From: Heliopora coerulea
Lineage: Eukaryota > Cnidaria > Anthozoa > Scleralcyonacea > Helioporidae
Direction: 5' to 3'
Assembly: GCA_030142905.1 (NCBI GenBank)
Contig: JASJOG010000050.1
Coordinates: 1,153,001-1,217,000 of the forward strand
Length of the DNA stretch: 64,000 nt
Part shown: positions 32,382 to 44,404 of the stretch, in pieces
How the letters are laid out: every line of letters begins with the position of its first letter
Position numbering within the stretch: position 1 is the stretch's first letter
The notes under the pieces: model-generated
Database searches by the model: none
The model's input: only the letters and a program-made list of their open reading frames with translations
What the model was told of the DNA's origin: nothing
Position numbers and translations under genes: made by a program

Positions 32382-32427
32382 ACTACATTGATGAGGCCCA
32401 ATAGGCCGAAACGGTTCCGTTTGTAGT
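32382..32427 (+). ncRNA. Hammerhead-like motif, copy 2 (core C to U)
   Basis: Same layout as copy 1. Stem I is perfect here (ACTACA with TGTAGT), stem II GGCC/GGCC and stem III ACGG/CCGT are intact and GAAA is present. The first core base is T instead of C (TTGATGA at 32388), which should weaken or abolish cleavage. Same strand as copy 1, 371 bp downstream. Confidence 0.65.
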
Positions 32428-32867
32428 TATATATATATATATATATATAATATATATATAGCATTATGCTTTGCTTCACTATGAAGATAAAGGTTATTTT
32501 TAGCCTTTTTGTACGTAGAAATCGTTGTAGTGAAGTAATTTTTGGTAAGTTGTAGTAGTTTATCGGTAACTCAAAGCACCAGTCTACAACCGAATAAAGC
32601 ACGTACTGTGAAGTTTTTTAAATGGCTTGAAAAACAAACCTTTATGCGTTGATTTAAAAACTTTTTAATAATTAACCTTGTCTGAGGTGTTGAAACCAAC
32701 AAGAAGTTTATCGAAAACAGCCAGTGTGTATTTGTCCCATTTAAAGACACGTCACAGTCATGGCTTTTTTTGTGTGTTTGCACATGTGTACTGCTCATGA
32801 TTGGAAGTTGGTAAAATCGCATGAACTTTCATGTCTGAAAACGAATGGTTGGTACCATTAAATTAAA

Positions 32868-33240
32868 ATGAGAAACAGGTTTGTCAACATCGTTGCTCTT
32901 TACGGAGTGAAGTTGTTCAGGAAATCTATCCGAGAGACGGCGGCCTGTTTCACCTATGTAGATTTTGCAGCATGTACTACAGGAGACGCAGTAAGTGATC
33001 TTAGAGAAGGTGCATGTAAAATAATGTCTGATAATGAATCAGGTTTGGGTCCAGAATTTTGGGTGACGGAATTGAGGAAAGCACACGAGCAGCAACGAGC
33101 ATTACAACAAGAAAAGTTACTTGTTTGTAATGATGAATATTGGTTAAGACCGCTGTGTACTAAACAGTCTCGAATACTTTTACGCCGTTTGCTGTTCATT
33201 ACCAGAAAATATACTATCATTAACGCCAACGACAAATTCA
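32868..33240 (-). pseudogene. Penelope-like element GIY-YIG endonuclease, copy 1
   Basis: Reading leftward: SIRDCLVHSGLNQYSSLQTS, then FSCCNARCCSCAFLNSV, then after a frameshift KIYIGETGRRLSDRFPEQ and SVKSNDVDKPVS. The Cys-rich stretch before a GIY-YIG domain (here IYIGET) is typical of the C-terminus of Penelope-like reverse transcriptases. The domain nicks target DNA during retrotransposition. Broken by at least one frameshift, and no RT domain is attached. Confidence 0.75.
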
Positions 33241-33602
33241 TTAACGCAAAAATACATTCATTTTATTCAATCGACTTTCGCTACCGTTGATACGCAACCA
33301 TTTGCATCAAAGAGTATTCCATAGAGTCAACAGACGACCATACCACCAGTCTACTATACATCAGGGATAATAAAATTTCAATTAGGTAAGATATTTCTCT
33401 TGCCTAATTGAAATTTTATTTTCCCTAACGTATAGTAGATTGGTGTTAATGGTCGTCTGTTGGCGCTATGGAATGCCCTTTGATGCAAATGGTTGCGTAT
33501 TTACATACGCTAATGAATGTCGATTGAATAAAATGAGTGTACTTTTGCTTTAATGAGTTTGAAGTGGGCGCTAATGATAGTATATTTTCTGGTAATGAAC
33601 AG
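33187..33602. repeat. Palindrome between two Penelope-like endonuclease remnants
   Basis: Inverted arms centred at about 33394, with TAAAATTTCAATTAGG and its mirror at the centre. Further out are TTTGCATCAAAG and TGCTGTTCATTACCAG mirrors, the latter on the inner edge of each endonuclease block. The two endonuclease frames point away from each other. A third partial copy of an arm lies at 38020-38240. Confidence 0.8.
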
Positions 33603-33689
33603 CAAAAGGTTTATGTCGTCGAAAAGAAACCAGTAGGTTGTCGATGAAAATGTCCGATGTCACAAGATCATTTTTAAAATATTAAAATT

Positions 33690-34166
33690 ATGGATAATAA
33701 TATCCCTTCAACTGCAAAGGAAGGGATATTACTATTCATAATTTTTAATATTTTACCAAACGATTCTGAGACATCTGATATTTTAACCGACAACCCATTG
33801 ATTTTCTTTCGACAACATCAAAGTATTCGAGGCTTTCTAGCGAATAGTGCACTGAAGAAAAATTCATTGTTACCAGCACATACTTTTTCTTGTTGTAATA
33901 CCCGTTGTTGCACATGCGCTTTCCTCAATTCCATCGCCCGAACTTTTGGACCCGCATCTGGTTTTATTACTCGACATCATTTTATATGCACCTCCTCTAT
34001 TAAAATCATTTACTGCATCTCCTGTAGTAAATGCTGTAAACTTTACGTCGGTGAAACTGGCCAACGTCTCTCGGATAGATTTGCAGAAAAAGTTCGCTCT
34101 CTAAAGCGTAACGATGTTGACAAACGTGTTTCACGACATTTTAATGGTACCAACCTCTCTTTTTGA
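33690..34166 (+). pseudogene. Penelope-like element GIY-YIG endonuclease, copy 2
   Basis: One open frame of 158 codons includes TFSCCNTRCCTCAFLNSIAR, then IIYCISCSKCCKLYVGETGQ, then RLSDRFAEKVRSLKRNDVD. It is the same family as copy 1 in the opposite orientation and keeps an unbroken GIY-YIG domain (catalytic Arg in ETGQRLSDR). The start codon is not natural and no reverse transcriptase precedes it, so it is a truncated copy. Confidence 0.75.
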
Positions 34167-34414
34167 GGCGTGAAAGTCGATGCGATTTAACCAGTTTCTT
34201 GGGGTAACATTAGACGTAAGAGACAAGAAAAACATCTCATTTTCAAGCTTGGAGCAATTTATCCCCATGGCATTAACGAACGTTTTTCTAGCATTTAATT
34301 CTTTGGAAAGTTTTTGTTTTTGTGTAGCATGGGCGGATAAAAACAGTTTGTATGCCTTATAACTATTTCTTGAAGTTTAAATTTTGCTTTAATTTGCGTG
34401 TTTTATTTTTATAA

Positions 34415-34597
34415 AGGCCGGTTTACACTTGCAATTTTGTGCCTTGTGATTGACATCTTGGCGTGTGAGTTAAACTCACGAGACCGTCGAGGACGAACTA
34501 TATCGAGTCAAATGGGGATATCTCGCTGCATGGGTGTATTGCATTTACCAGGATGACAATCACAACGTACAAACTCGCACGTTTAAATGAGCCTTAA
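34415..34597. mobile_element. MITE with about 48-bp terminal inverted repeats
   Basis: Left end AGGCCGGTTTACACTTGC, then TTGTGATTGACATCTTGG. The right end is the approximate mirror, CCAGGATGACAATCACAA, then GCACGTTTAAATGAGCCT. About 75% arm identity, 183 bp total, no ORF. Confidence 0.7.
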
Positions 34598-35240
34598 AGT
34601 AAACGATTTTGTCTAGCATGCAGGGGGTGTGAAAACATTGGTTCGCATGATTTATTCACTTGGGTTTTTCTTTCTCTATATTTTAACCTCTGCGTATTAG
34701 AATTAATCCCTTGGTTCCTCATCCTGTTATCCCCTTCTTCGGTTTGTTGATTGACGTCAAAAATAGCAAATGACCTTCCAAAATTTACATGCATTTATGT
34801 AGCTTCTTATTAACTTTTAATCTTAGATACTTTTCGTCGTATTGACTTGTTTTACCTATAAAAATATCTCTCATATTTGTTTGCGTAGATGTTAGTTAAT
34901 AAACTGAATAAATATTTACATAATGACCTAGATCTTAATAGATTTTCATAGTATGTAACATATTTATTAAAAATATTATTTATTAAACTGAATGTTTTCA
35001 ATGTGGTTGATATGACTTGACCATGTACTACTTATTAAGTGTGTGACGAATTTGTTTTGCGTTGATTTCAGTTTTGCTTTGCATGAGTACTTTTAATAAC
35101 ACAGCTCGATTGGCTTTTTTGTATCAGACTCCCCTTTATCAAAATTCAGACCATTTTTACTCGGAAATTTTCAAGTTATTCCACCAATTTTCCTTAGCTT
35201 TTTTTTTTTTTTTTAATTTATTAGTTTTAACTGCATTGCT
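34598..35240. other. No feature supported
   Basis: AT-rich, with an A/T-only run near 35200. Short open frames lack any recognisable motif. Confidence 0.5.
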
Positions 35241-35244
35241 GCTA

Positions 35245-37967
35245 GAAAGATCCAAACTCTGTACAGAATTTCTAAGAAACGTGCTGCCAGAAAAGTTTTG
35301 AATGACTCCTCACCCGTCTTCACAGGATCATGCAAACACCTTCACAAAAGTGTTTGACAACGAAGTGTGCGATGTGGAGAAAATCAGGAACACGTTAGAA
35401 GAATTTGTTCCACGAGGTCCAGATGATGATGGCCTATTAATCCCTCCTTGACGTGAGGAAATCTCAAAACAAACTACGCGCACTTTCCAATTCTCCCCCT
35501 GGTGCTGATAGAGTGGAATATAGACATAAATCTGTTGGCCCCAAATGTTTTGTCCTGGTTTGGATTTTCAAACACTTCATGACCCAATGTGATGTTCCTG
35601 AATCCCGGAATTCATCTACCACAATCCTCATTGATAAGAAAGGTACCACTTCTGATGTTTCCAATTTTCGACCAATTGCCTTGATGAGCTGCATCTATAA
35701 ATTGCTTATGAATGTGATCACCAATCGCTTGGTCAACTTTTCAACTACGAATGATATTCTTTCTCCATCGCAGAAGAGCGCTCGGCCTTCAGAACGTTGC
35801 TATGAACATACATACATTCTACAATCTTTGGTCGCAGACGCCCAACGCAACCAAAAGAATCTCGCCTGGCTTGGCTTGATCTCCGCAATGCCTTTGGAAG
35901 CGTTCCACATGATGTTATTTCGGTCACATCTCACATTGCTATCCTTGATCCTTTGGTACGATTGATTAGGAATGTTTACACTAATGCATCAACCCAGGTT
36001 CGTACTTCTGATGGTATTACCCCTCCTATTCGCATCCTTGCTGTTGTTGAACAAGGTTGCCCGTTTTCCCCCATCCTTTTCAGTCTATCTATTGAACTGA
36101 TTATCCGATCAATCAACGCCATAGCTCAATCCTGTCGACGTGGTCCTGCTGAACACCATGGTGCACCAATCTCTGTCTTGGCTTATGCAGATGACTTGGT
36201 CTTGATATCATGGAACACGGATAACTTACAACAACTACTAGATGTTGCTAGCTCTTCAGCGTCTCTTATTGGGCTAGAATTTTGCCCTGATAAATGCGCT
36301 TCCCTTGGTCTCACCTTGTCTAATCACACCGAAGGAAACTTCTACTGTCGATTTTCTTGTCCAAGGGAAGTCTATTCCAGCACTACACCAATATGAACAT
36401 TACCGGTATCTTGGGGTTCCTATTGGTACCAGACGTGACGTTTCGATTACCGATTCTTTGGTTGATAACCTATGCAAAGATCTTGACCAACTAAATACGT
36501 GCCTCCTGTAGCTCCTTGGCAGAAGCTTGGTGCGATCTGTACATTCATTCAACTATGCCTAACCTATGGATTACGGGCTGGCAACCTTCTTAAAAATTCA
36601 TTAATTAAGTATCGTCGGAAGTTGGTCGCTGTAGTTCGCCCAATTTGCAATCTTCCTCTACGTGTGACGTCCCACTTTATTTTTGCATCAAGAAAAGTTG
36701 GTGGCTTAGTTCTCCAAGACCATACAGCAGAGGTTCATATTCAAGTAATAGTTCATGCACTTAAAATGCTATCGTCAAGCGACCTATTCATAGCGTCTGT
36801 AGCTCGTTGTGAACTGTTGCAAACGATAAGTTATGCTGCGCAGGATAATCTATGTCTCTAAGGCTCGACCCGTGCTAACTTCCATCCAAACAGGATCATA
36901 TATCGCAGACAGTCGATTTGATCCTGACATAGAACTGCTTGCCGCCATATGGGAGTCTCTTTCTGAATTCCAAGTAATAAAGCTCCCTCCATCTGAGCTC
37001 ATGATAGTGGTCCAGTTCTTGCTAAATCATGCCGTAGTTTTCTAGATCATCTAGTCCGAGATTTGGCCGCGGTTAAATTCACCGATCTTTCTGATGAAGA
37101 TAAAGTTGCTCGTGTTCTTGCCAAGGATCCCCAAAGGTGACGTTCTTGTATCCAAGCCAAGGATGACGTTCTTCGATTTCAATCATGTTGTTGGCAATGA
37201 CAGATCACGTAGGGTAAGGTTTCGGACTCCCCACCGCAGTTTCTACAGTTAGATAAAACGTCGGACCATCGTGCTTTATTCTGATTAATTTGTAGGTACA
37301 ACATTTAATATGGCTCTGTGGACAAATTGCCAATCACGGAAGCACATATTTAGGCCATTAAATAGCGAATTGGAACCGTTGTAAAGGGGATCGGTTCCAA
37401 CCGGCTATTTAATGGCCTAAATATGCGCTTTCATGATTGGCGATTTATCCACAGAGCCAGATTAAATGTTGTACCTACAAATCAGAATAAAGCATCTGTG
37501 GTGCGGAGTCCGAAACCTTACCCTACGTTATCTGTCATTGCCAATAACATATGGTCGATATCCGAGAACTTCATAACAAAGTTGTCGATCGACTCACCAA
37601 AGCAGTTAGGGTTGGAGAAGTTCGTGCAGACCAACAAATCCCTGATTTCCCTGATCGTTCCCGACCTGACATAATAATCACTGCAGACGACGATTTCACC
37701 ATAATCGACGTAACCTGTCCATTTGAAAACGACCAGGATGCTTTATCAGTAGCTGAAACGTCGAAAGTCAACAAATACCACCATTTAAAACAATATTACA
37801 TAAATCAAGATTTTTCATGTCCAGTCTTTGTTTTTGTCATTGGTTCCCTTGGTGCCTGGCATCCTGCTGATGAAGAAGCAGTCCTTAGCAAAATTATTCG
37901 TAAACTGTGCTATACTGATTTCATCCAAGGTTCGCCAGAAATATACTTCAAACATATGTCCAACTAG
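35245..37967 (+). pseudogene. R2/NeSL-type LINE with restriction-like endonuclease, decayed
   Basis: Frame-broken but in order: LYRISKKRAARKVLND (35251), GADRVEYRHKS (35506), STTILIDKKGTTSDVSNFRP followed by IALMSCIYKLL (35614-35707), CPFSPILFSLSIELI where GCPLSP is usual (36059), and the active site LAYADDLVLIS (36178). Then come RYLGVPIGTRRDVS (36398) and the C-terminal REL domain: PDIIITADDDFTIIDVTCPF followed by EN and KVNKYHHLKQYY (37665-37800). The PD..D..K-type nuclease plus RT defines the R2/R4/NeSL group, which often targets a specific site. Many frameshifts make it dead. A 150-bp piece near 37380 is duplicated in inverted orientation. Confidence 0.8.
37190..37555. repeat. Inverted duplication inside the R2-like LINE
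   Basis: Arms of about 175 bp mirror each other around 37375: GGCCATTAAATAGC and GCTATTTAATGGCC at the centre, TTGGCAATGACAGAT and ATCTGTCATTGCCAA at the outside. The right arm is collinear with the LINE protein (FHDWRFIHRARLNVVPTNQN), so the left arm is the inserted inverted copy. Confidence 0.8.
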
Positions 37968-38019
37968 TGGAAAACCAAACTGTTTAGATCTATATCCGAA
38001 CATAAACTTAATATTTAAA

Positions 38020-38240
38020 TACTATTCAATCGACATTCATTAACGTAGCTACACAACCATTTGCATCAAAGGGCATTCCATAGCGCCAACAGACGATCGT
38101 TGACACCATTCTACGATACATTAGGGATAATAAAATTTTAATTACGCAAGAGAAATATCTTGCTATGTATTTTTGCGTTAATGACTTAGAGGTTGGCGTT
38201 AATGATAGCATATTTTCTGGTAATGAAGAGCAAAAGGTGT
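38020..38240. repeat. Third copy of the Penelope-associated palindrome arm
   Basis: ATTCAATCGACATTCATTAA, CATTTGCATCAAAGGGCATT, GGGATAATAAAATTTTAATT and GCATATTTTCTGGTAATGAA all match the 33187-33602 palindrome. It is shortened in the middle. Confidence 0.75.
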
Positions 38241-38524
38241 AATATTATCTGCACACAGAAACTAGCCTCTATGTACATAGAATTCTTCGTAAATAATTAC
38301 ACTCTTTCATGATTACGTCTGACCATGTATGATGTTTTTAAAAGAATTATATTGTTAATAATCTATTCTTATCAGCTTAATATCTGATATGCCAGGCAAC
38401 GCCTCCCTCACATATTAAACTGATTTTTGGACCTCGCCCATGGGATTGAAGCTTGCTTCGCCCTGACCCTGGGTTGTCTCGGTCTTGCACGTCATCCGAG
38501 TACTGCCCCTTCCATTCGGGGATG

Positions 38525-38533
38525 AACACCACC

Positions 38534-38565
<32 letters not shown>

Positions 38566-38566
38566 G
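38525..38566. repeat. (CCA)n then (CAA)n trinucleotide repeats
   Basis: ACC repeats followed directly by ACA repeats, about 40 bp. Confidence 0.9.
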
Positions 38567-38914
38567 AATTGAAATGAAAAAAAAAACAGCGACCGAAAAT
38601 GGCCAGAGCAATGTTTTGTACGATTAGGTTTCAGGTCAGATGTGTCCCTCGAGACCAAGTGCCGTGTCTCTTGAGAGCTGATGTGCACGATGTTGGATGG
38701 TTGGCAATTGTACGGAATAACAAGATCACAATGTTTGTATTTTTTCCCTGATTAGCTCATGATTATCTTCAAGAGGTAAGCGTTTCCACGTTTATACCAT
38801 TGCACTTTAAATTTCTAAACATTTTACTAAAGGATTCTTCATAAAACAGTGAAAGTATCACATGAGACGAACGCGCACCATGTAAATGTCGACTATTTTC
38901 CATCTGACCCCGTC

Positions 38915-39385
38915 CACACGTATCCGGTTTTGCACGAAAACGCAAATTTTTCTTTGCGGATTACCTTCCCTTTCACACGTATCCGGTGAATACGGTCAAC
39001 GAAAACGGTACTTTTCAAAAACGCTCCTTAGAGTATAAACTTTTGAAAACGCCGTTTTCATACGCTCGTGTGGACGGACAAATACGCATACGTCAAGGTA
39101 TGGTATCCTGCGCGTGATTTAAAATGGGGGACAGACGTATGAAGAATGTTCATGCTGACTGCCTGAGGAGGCGGCTTAACATCAGGTTACTCTCACTTCC
39201 GACCTCGAAGGCCAGTCTGAAACGTCTTCACAGAGCACATGACCTCGACGATTTTGGTTAGTTCAGGGCGCACAAGTGCTTGGTGGGATAAATTTTCTGC
39301 TTAAGTAAGCTGTTATCGTTTTCAAATCGTGTTTGCGTATTCATGTGAAAGGCGAAAACGATTCGAAAACGCTATCGTGTGGTCG
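38915..39385. mobile_element. hAT-like non-autonomous element with GAAAACG subterminal repeats
   Basis: CGTCCACACGTATCCGG near 38920 and its mirror ending CTCGTGTGGACGG near 39078 form one inverted pair. CGAAAACG-type motifs recur within and again at 39310-39385. The CCACACGTATCCGG and GAAAACG motif set is typical of hAT-derived MITEs in marine invertebrates. No transposase. Confidence 0.55.
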
Positions 39386-39618
39386 GAATGCAACACGCTT
39401 GATTCAAGCTCCTTGTACAGGTACAATATTTACTTGTCTTTACTACTTTTTTAAATTCACTATTAAGAATGATGGCCAGTCTACCCACTCCTTCACAATT
39501 TATAAGCATTTAATCAGGGATTAGTAATCGCGCTGGAAATTTCCTGCCTACCCAACAACATGGTGGCCCAAACTGTGAAAGGTTCTATAAACATTTGTTC
39601 CGAAACATATGCCGCACT

Positions 39619-39735
39619 TTGGCTCAGTTCAAACGTCGAACTTTTCATGTGCCGAATCAAATACAAATCAGTTTGAATTTTGCTCATTAACATCAGATTC
39701 GGCACTTGAAAAGTTCGACGTTTGAACTGGGCCTC
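39619..39735. mobile_element. Short palindromic MITE
   Basis: GGCTCAGTTCAAACGTCGAA, then CTTTTCATGTGCCGAATC, with the mirror GATTCGGCACTTGAAAAGTT, then CGACGTTTGAACTGGGCC. Arms of about 38 bp with one or two differences, loop about 40 bp. Confidence 0.8.
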
Positions 39736-40660
39736 AGTATTTCACGATGGACGTGAATGCATATAGGTGCTGCTGAATGCTTGAAAATACGTAAGAGTTG
39801 CAGTTTTGTGCCACTGCGCCATTTTTTTACGAAGGTTTTACAGTGGAAAAAAGTATGTCTTTTACTCCCCTCTACTTGTTCTTCTTTCAACAAAACTTGC
39901 GCAAGGTTTGCTTGTCGTATTTTGTGGTATGTTTTGTATTTTCTGATTTTTGGTCAGCAATAAAAATCCAGAACTCGTTCGTGTTTTCTTTATTTATTTT
40001 GTCGGTTTCGTATTAAATTCGTTTCATCTTCGTCACAAAAGTCTTGTACGTCCGGGTGAATACTTAACATAAATCTTTATCATAGCACCTCTTAGATACT
40101 TGTAACCAACTTTGAGATAATGTAGAATTTATTAAATTTTTTAATTAAGACAACAAATATATCAAAAAATAATTTCAATCATGAGCTGTCCGTAGTGCTA
40201 GTATAGGACCGGTATCCTGAGAATCCTGCACTTTTAAGACGGACAGTTTGGCCATCTAATAAGAAATCTTTCTTTATGACGAAATAAGTGAGAAGTTTGA
40301 TTGGAAAACGACACGAAATACCACAAGTCTGCAACTAACACAGGGTCTTGATACGAGCATCCATTCTTTAATCGAGGCTATTTTCACCGAACGTTTTGTT
40401 TTAATAAAATGGAATTGAAATAATTTCTAGTTTGGGTTATTGTTAATTGGTAGCCGTATTGTGCGTGTTTGTTGGGTTTTGTTGTTGTTGGGTTTTTCTG
40501 TTATTGCACTCAATGTTCCAGTTACAGTAAGGATGATTTGTCTTTTTGACATATTTTGAAAAATTATCAATCTTTCTCGAATTTTCGAGAGATATATTGG
40601 AAGGGTTGGCGAGGGTTTGTTTCGTACCCGCATTTCAACAATGTAAATCTCGCGGTATTG
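39736..40660. other. No feature supported
   Basis: AT-rich intergenic sequence. Open frames at 39757-40016 and on the minus strand near 40427-40669 show no family motifs. Confidence 0.5.
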
Positions 40661-41410
40661 TACGGACATTTAAAAAGGCGTAACAGTACACCAATTTGGT
40701 GTAAAATGGTAATCAACACCTTGTCAGTGTAACTTAACGCACCACAAATATATTTACAAACCAAGATTAAGTTTGGTCTGCACTCAGTGGGTGTAAAATA
40801 GAAAACTAGTCTTTTAACTCGATTGTGGTTTAGTTGTACCCCAACTGAATGGTGCACATTGACACTAGTTCACTGTAATTTCACAACAGAGAATGTGTGT
40901 TAATTTATTTGTTTGGTGTTAACAGCAAGGTTAAATATTAACAATGCTTCAGTGTAGTATTATTGCACACTAAACTTGGGTTAAATTTTACAGTAGAGAA
41001 ACATTCCCTAGGTGTAAATGGCCAAGTCAGATATTGAAACTAGTTCTTTGCAGATCCAGACTGGACTTTGTGTAATTCCGCAGCAGGAGAATAAAAAAAT
41101 GTAGATGAACACGACATATGCTTCACAAGCGCCACTTTGGTAAAGACCATGACTGATTCCTCTTTATTCATAGCAATTAACGCTAATTAATAAATCCAAT
41201 TTCAATAAGTAAAAGTATCTTGAATCAAGAACGATATTTCTTAATAAGAAAAAAAATTTTCTTAAATCAAGAAACGTTTCTTAAAATAAGTCATTTAGGC
41301 TTATCAAAAGTAATGTATCTTAAAATAAGAAAACTATTACTTAAATATGTAAGAAAGTCTCGAGTTTTAATAAAGAGATGTTTCTTAAAATACAGATAAC
41401 ACATTTCAAA
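40660..41410. repeat. Repeat field: GTGTAAA cluster then TTTCTTAA cluster
   Basis: 40670-41000 has many GTGTAA/TTACAC motifs in both orientations. 41210-41400 has repeated TTTCTTAA, ATCTTAAAATAAG and similar. The same two clusters occur in the same order at 48000-48310 and 49790-50050 on the other side of the YqaJ/STAND genes. Confidence 0.55.
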
Positions 41411-42276
41411 GTCAAAGGTGGTTGGTTGTCCTCCGTGTTGCTAAAAACACAGTATTGTGATTAGAAATTTAGTGTAACGTTTGCATTAAACAGACTGCTT
41501 CCTGACAGTATATAAGTGTAACAGGATATGCGTAAGGGGCAGAGTGAGCCTGAGCTTGAGTGATTAAGGTTGTGATTGTAAAGCTAGATACGAAAATATA
41601 TTATCAGTAAAACCTCGTGTTATTTATCTGTATTTCGGCGCGTTACATTAGGATGACATTTCTTGCGTGTCTCAGCTGTCCCGCATGTTTCACGCAATAG
41701 TTGTTGCAGCATAATCCCATGATGCACCATTGTCACCATGACCTACTTCACAAGCGGTATGTTGATAGCTAAGGTATGTTCGAACACAGTGATTCGGAGT
41801 TTTAATCGCATAGAATTCGAAGTCGTGGAAATACTCGTAATAGAATTATTTCGAGTTCTCAGAAATCTCAGTTATCCGTGGATTCGCGAAGAAAAATGGT
41901 TGCTTCAAGTGATCAGCAGACACGTGGTGCAAGAAGGTGGTACCAGACAGAATCTAGTGGGCATTTTGGTGCCCATTAAAAAAGATAAGGTTTAAAGGTA
42001 CATAAATTTAAACAAACCAAGTAGCCACAGTGCAGTGAATAAGCCACAAATTGGCTCAAAAGTGTATGAAGCTTGTTAAAGCAGAGGGCTTGTTAAAGAG
42101 ATTCCAGTTTGTGCAATACATTTTGCATAATTCAACATGTGATTTATTTGTGGTATATTCAGCATAGACTCTGATTTTTGAAAAACAACTATTTAATTAT
42201 AAGTAGAAATAATTGCCTGTTAGTTTTAATTTTGCATAAATGTTCTGAAACTCAACTTTTTATTACAATATTATAA
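41411..42276. other. 3' flank of the YqaJ gene
   Basis: No gene recognised. An 85-codon frame at 41738-41995 starts at a good ATG context but matches nothing I know. Polyadenylation signals for the minus-strand gene may lie at 42100-42270 (AT-rich). Confidence 0.4.
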
Positions 42277-44404
42277 CTACCTAAGCCTTAGTTTTTTGGT
42301 TCCAATCATCCCAACTGTATGGTGAGATTCCAAAAAACATACATGATTTACAATCTTCTCCACAACTTCTTCTACAAATCTGAGTATGTAAAATTCTTTA
42401 ACTACACCATGATAAAGCTCAGGTACAATTGCTTTGTTAAAAAAAATTCTGCACTTGGTTATCATGTTGTCAATAAATTCAGTGTCCTTATTGATTCGTT
42501 CAATATGAATATTTGAAGACTTTGCACTAGTACGAACAACAAAATCAGCATAATCTGTATTAGTCATAAACATTTGGCACTGAACTTGTGCATAATATTG
42601 ATGGTCCTTGTTCAATTTTGTTGTCCCATCTTGCTGTACTAGTAAACAAGATGATGGCTTGGTTTCCCAAACAGCTATCTTATCACTGGTGAATGGGTTT
42701 TTCACTTCAAGGCAACCTTCTTTTCTTTTTGCATTACAGTTTGGTGATTCAGTTGGACAAGAACAGTTTATTATTCCATCAGGTGAAGCTGCAATAAATG
42801 GATATTTTTCAGAAATATGTAACCCAGTGGAAGTCACCTGAAAATTGACATGTCTCTTCTTCTGTACTGCAATGTAGTGATTGATGCATGTACGTTCCAT
42901 TTTAACTCCATGTCTCATTTCTCTTGTTTGAATTGAAGGAGTATATGCCAATATATTTCCCAGAAGACTATTATTCTTCTTTGACACACTGCCATCAACA
43001 CTGACCTTTTTTATGCATTGTTTCACATTAGATGCAGTTATCCGTCCTAACCGTAGTGCAAACCATGTGGATGAATTGCTTTGGCTTTTTGTTTGAAAAG
43101 CCACTGTGTGTATTAATTGTTCATTTACTTGTATTTCTTGGTCAAGTATTTCCTTAAATTCTGTCAAACTGAGTCCTGGATTACTATTCAAAATTTTAGT
43201 TGCAATGTGTGAAATACCTTCAACTTTTATATTTTGATTTGACTCCTCGGTTTTGCAATCATTGTTGGCATTGTTGTCACTAATGCCATTATTCAGAGGA
43301 GTATAAAGTAAAACAGCACAATTTCCACTTGTTATTTGTTTTAATCTTTCCAGATTGAAATCGTTTAGGGTTCTGTCTCTACGGTATGCATAACTTCTTG
43401 GATCATGACTGCTTATACTACTTTTTTCAAATTCATTAGGAGTGGTATGAAATTGACCTTTTGCTTGATGAACAACAAGGTTTTTAACAAAGTCAGGCAC
43501 ATGGATTTTCCCTTTTGACTTAGGCTTGTGCCATTGCTGAGGTTTTGATGTACAGGCAACATTGCAACCCTGTTCCACTTCTCTTACAATAAGATGAAGT
43601 AATGCCATCACATGCTTGCAAAATCCCCTCAAACTACAAGATGAATAAAATAACAGAGATATATTTTAGTAACATTGTAATAAAAAGAAAATATAAAATA
43701 ATGTTACTTTTACTTACCCTGCAGGGCATGCACAATATGCTGATTCAATGTTTGAAGTCTCTTTATGAAGAACTGCCCACACCCCATATGGTTCTTGAGT
43801 TCTTGACATTGCTGGGTTTACTATTGCCCTAACAAAGCAATACTTGAGGTTTGGACTAATTTGATGCATTTCTACATTTCTCACGTGACCTGACAGAAGT
43901 AGATTTTCACCATCTTTCAAAGCCTTTGTTCGTTCAGCATCAATATCAACACTGAAATGGTCGAGACCTTGAAATCAGAAGATTTAAAAATTTTAGTATG
44001 TGTTTTATATTCTGAAATTCGTCCACAGATAGTCGATTCTTAAAACAAATATTAAAAACCCTGCGTAGACTTAACTTACGTTTGTCAACATATTCAACGA
44101 CTTCCTGACGTGATATACTAGGAAGATTGTTTAGTTTCTGTTGCCAACCAGCAGTTAACTTATCTGGAAATGGGAGCTTGATAATGCCGTTTTCTATTAT
44201 CAACAGATTCTCTTTATCCTTTTCAACTTCTGCCTTAATTTCGTCTGGTTTCGGACGAACAAGGAAGCCCAGATTATTCGCTGCTTTGGCAAGAGTAATT
44301 CGATCTTTTTTCTTTCTGTCATGACACGGAATTCCTCGATCTCGCAGGAATGATCCTAGTTCGTCATTTTTCATTCGAGAAAAGTCTTGACTATTTGCAG
44401 TCAT
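42277..44404 (-). CDS. SAP / SWIM zinc finger / YqaJ-like nuclease, three exons
   Basis: Exons 44404-44080, 43967-43718 and 43633-42277 join in frame to 643 residues with GTAAGT donors and AG acceptors. The N-terminus (FSRMKNDELGSFLRDRGIPC) is a SAP-type DNA-binding helix pair. A SWIM zinc finger spans the second intron (CACPAG, then LRGFCKHVMALLHL: CxC..CxH). The C-terminus is a YqaJ/lambda-exonuclease-like PD-(D/E)XK core: WFALRLGRITASNV, GVKMERTCINHY, FIAASPDGIINC, GCLEVKNPF, HQYYAQVQCQMFM. All usual catalytic residues (Glu, Asp, Glu-x-Lys) are present. Such proteins are multicopy in cnidarians and often thought to be transposon-linked; the role here is unknown, probably nuclear DNA processing. 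No break seen. It is divergent from the STAND gene. Confidence 0.85.

Noticed and set aside
32954..33290. Plus-strand 140-codon frame at 32868-33290
   Set aside because: It is the shadow of the minus-strand Penelope-like endonuclease, whose motifs are clear on the other strand.
41738..41995. 85-codon frame with good ATG as a gene
   Set aside because: No recognisable domain, no stop-to-polyA context and no partner exon; left unassigned.
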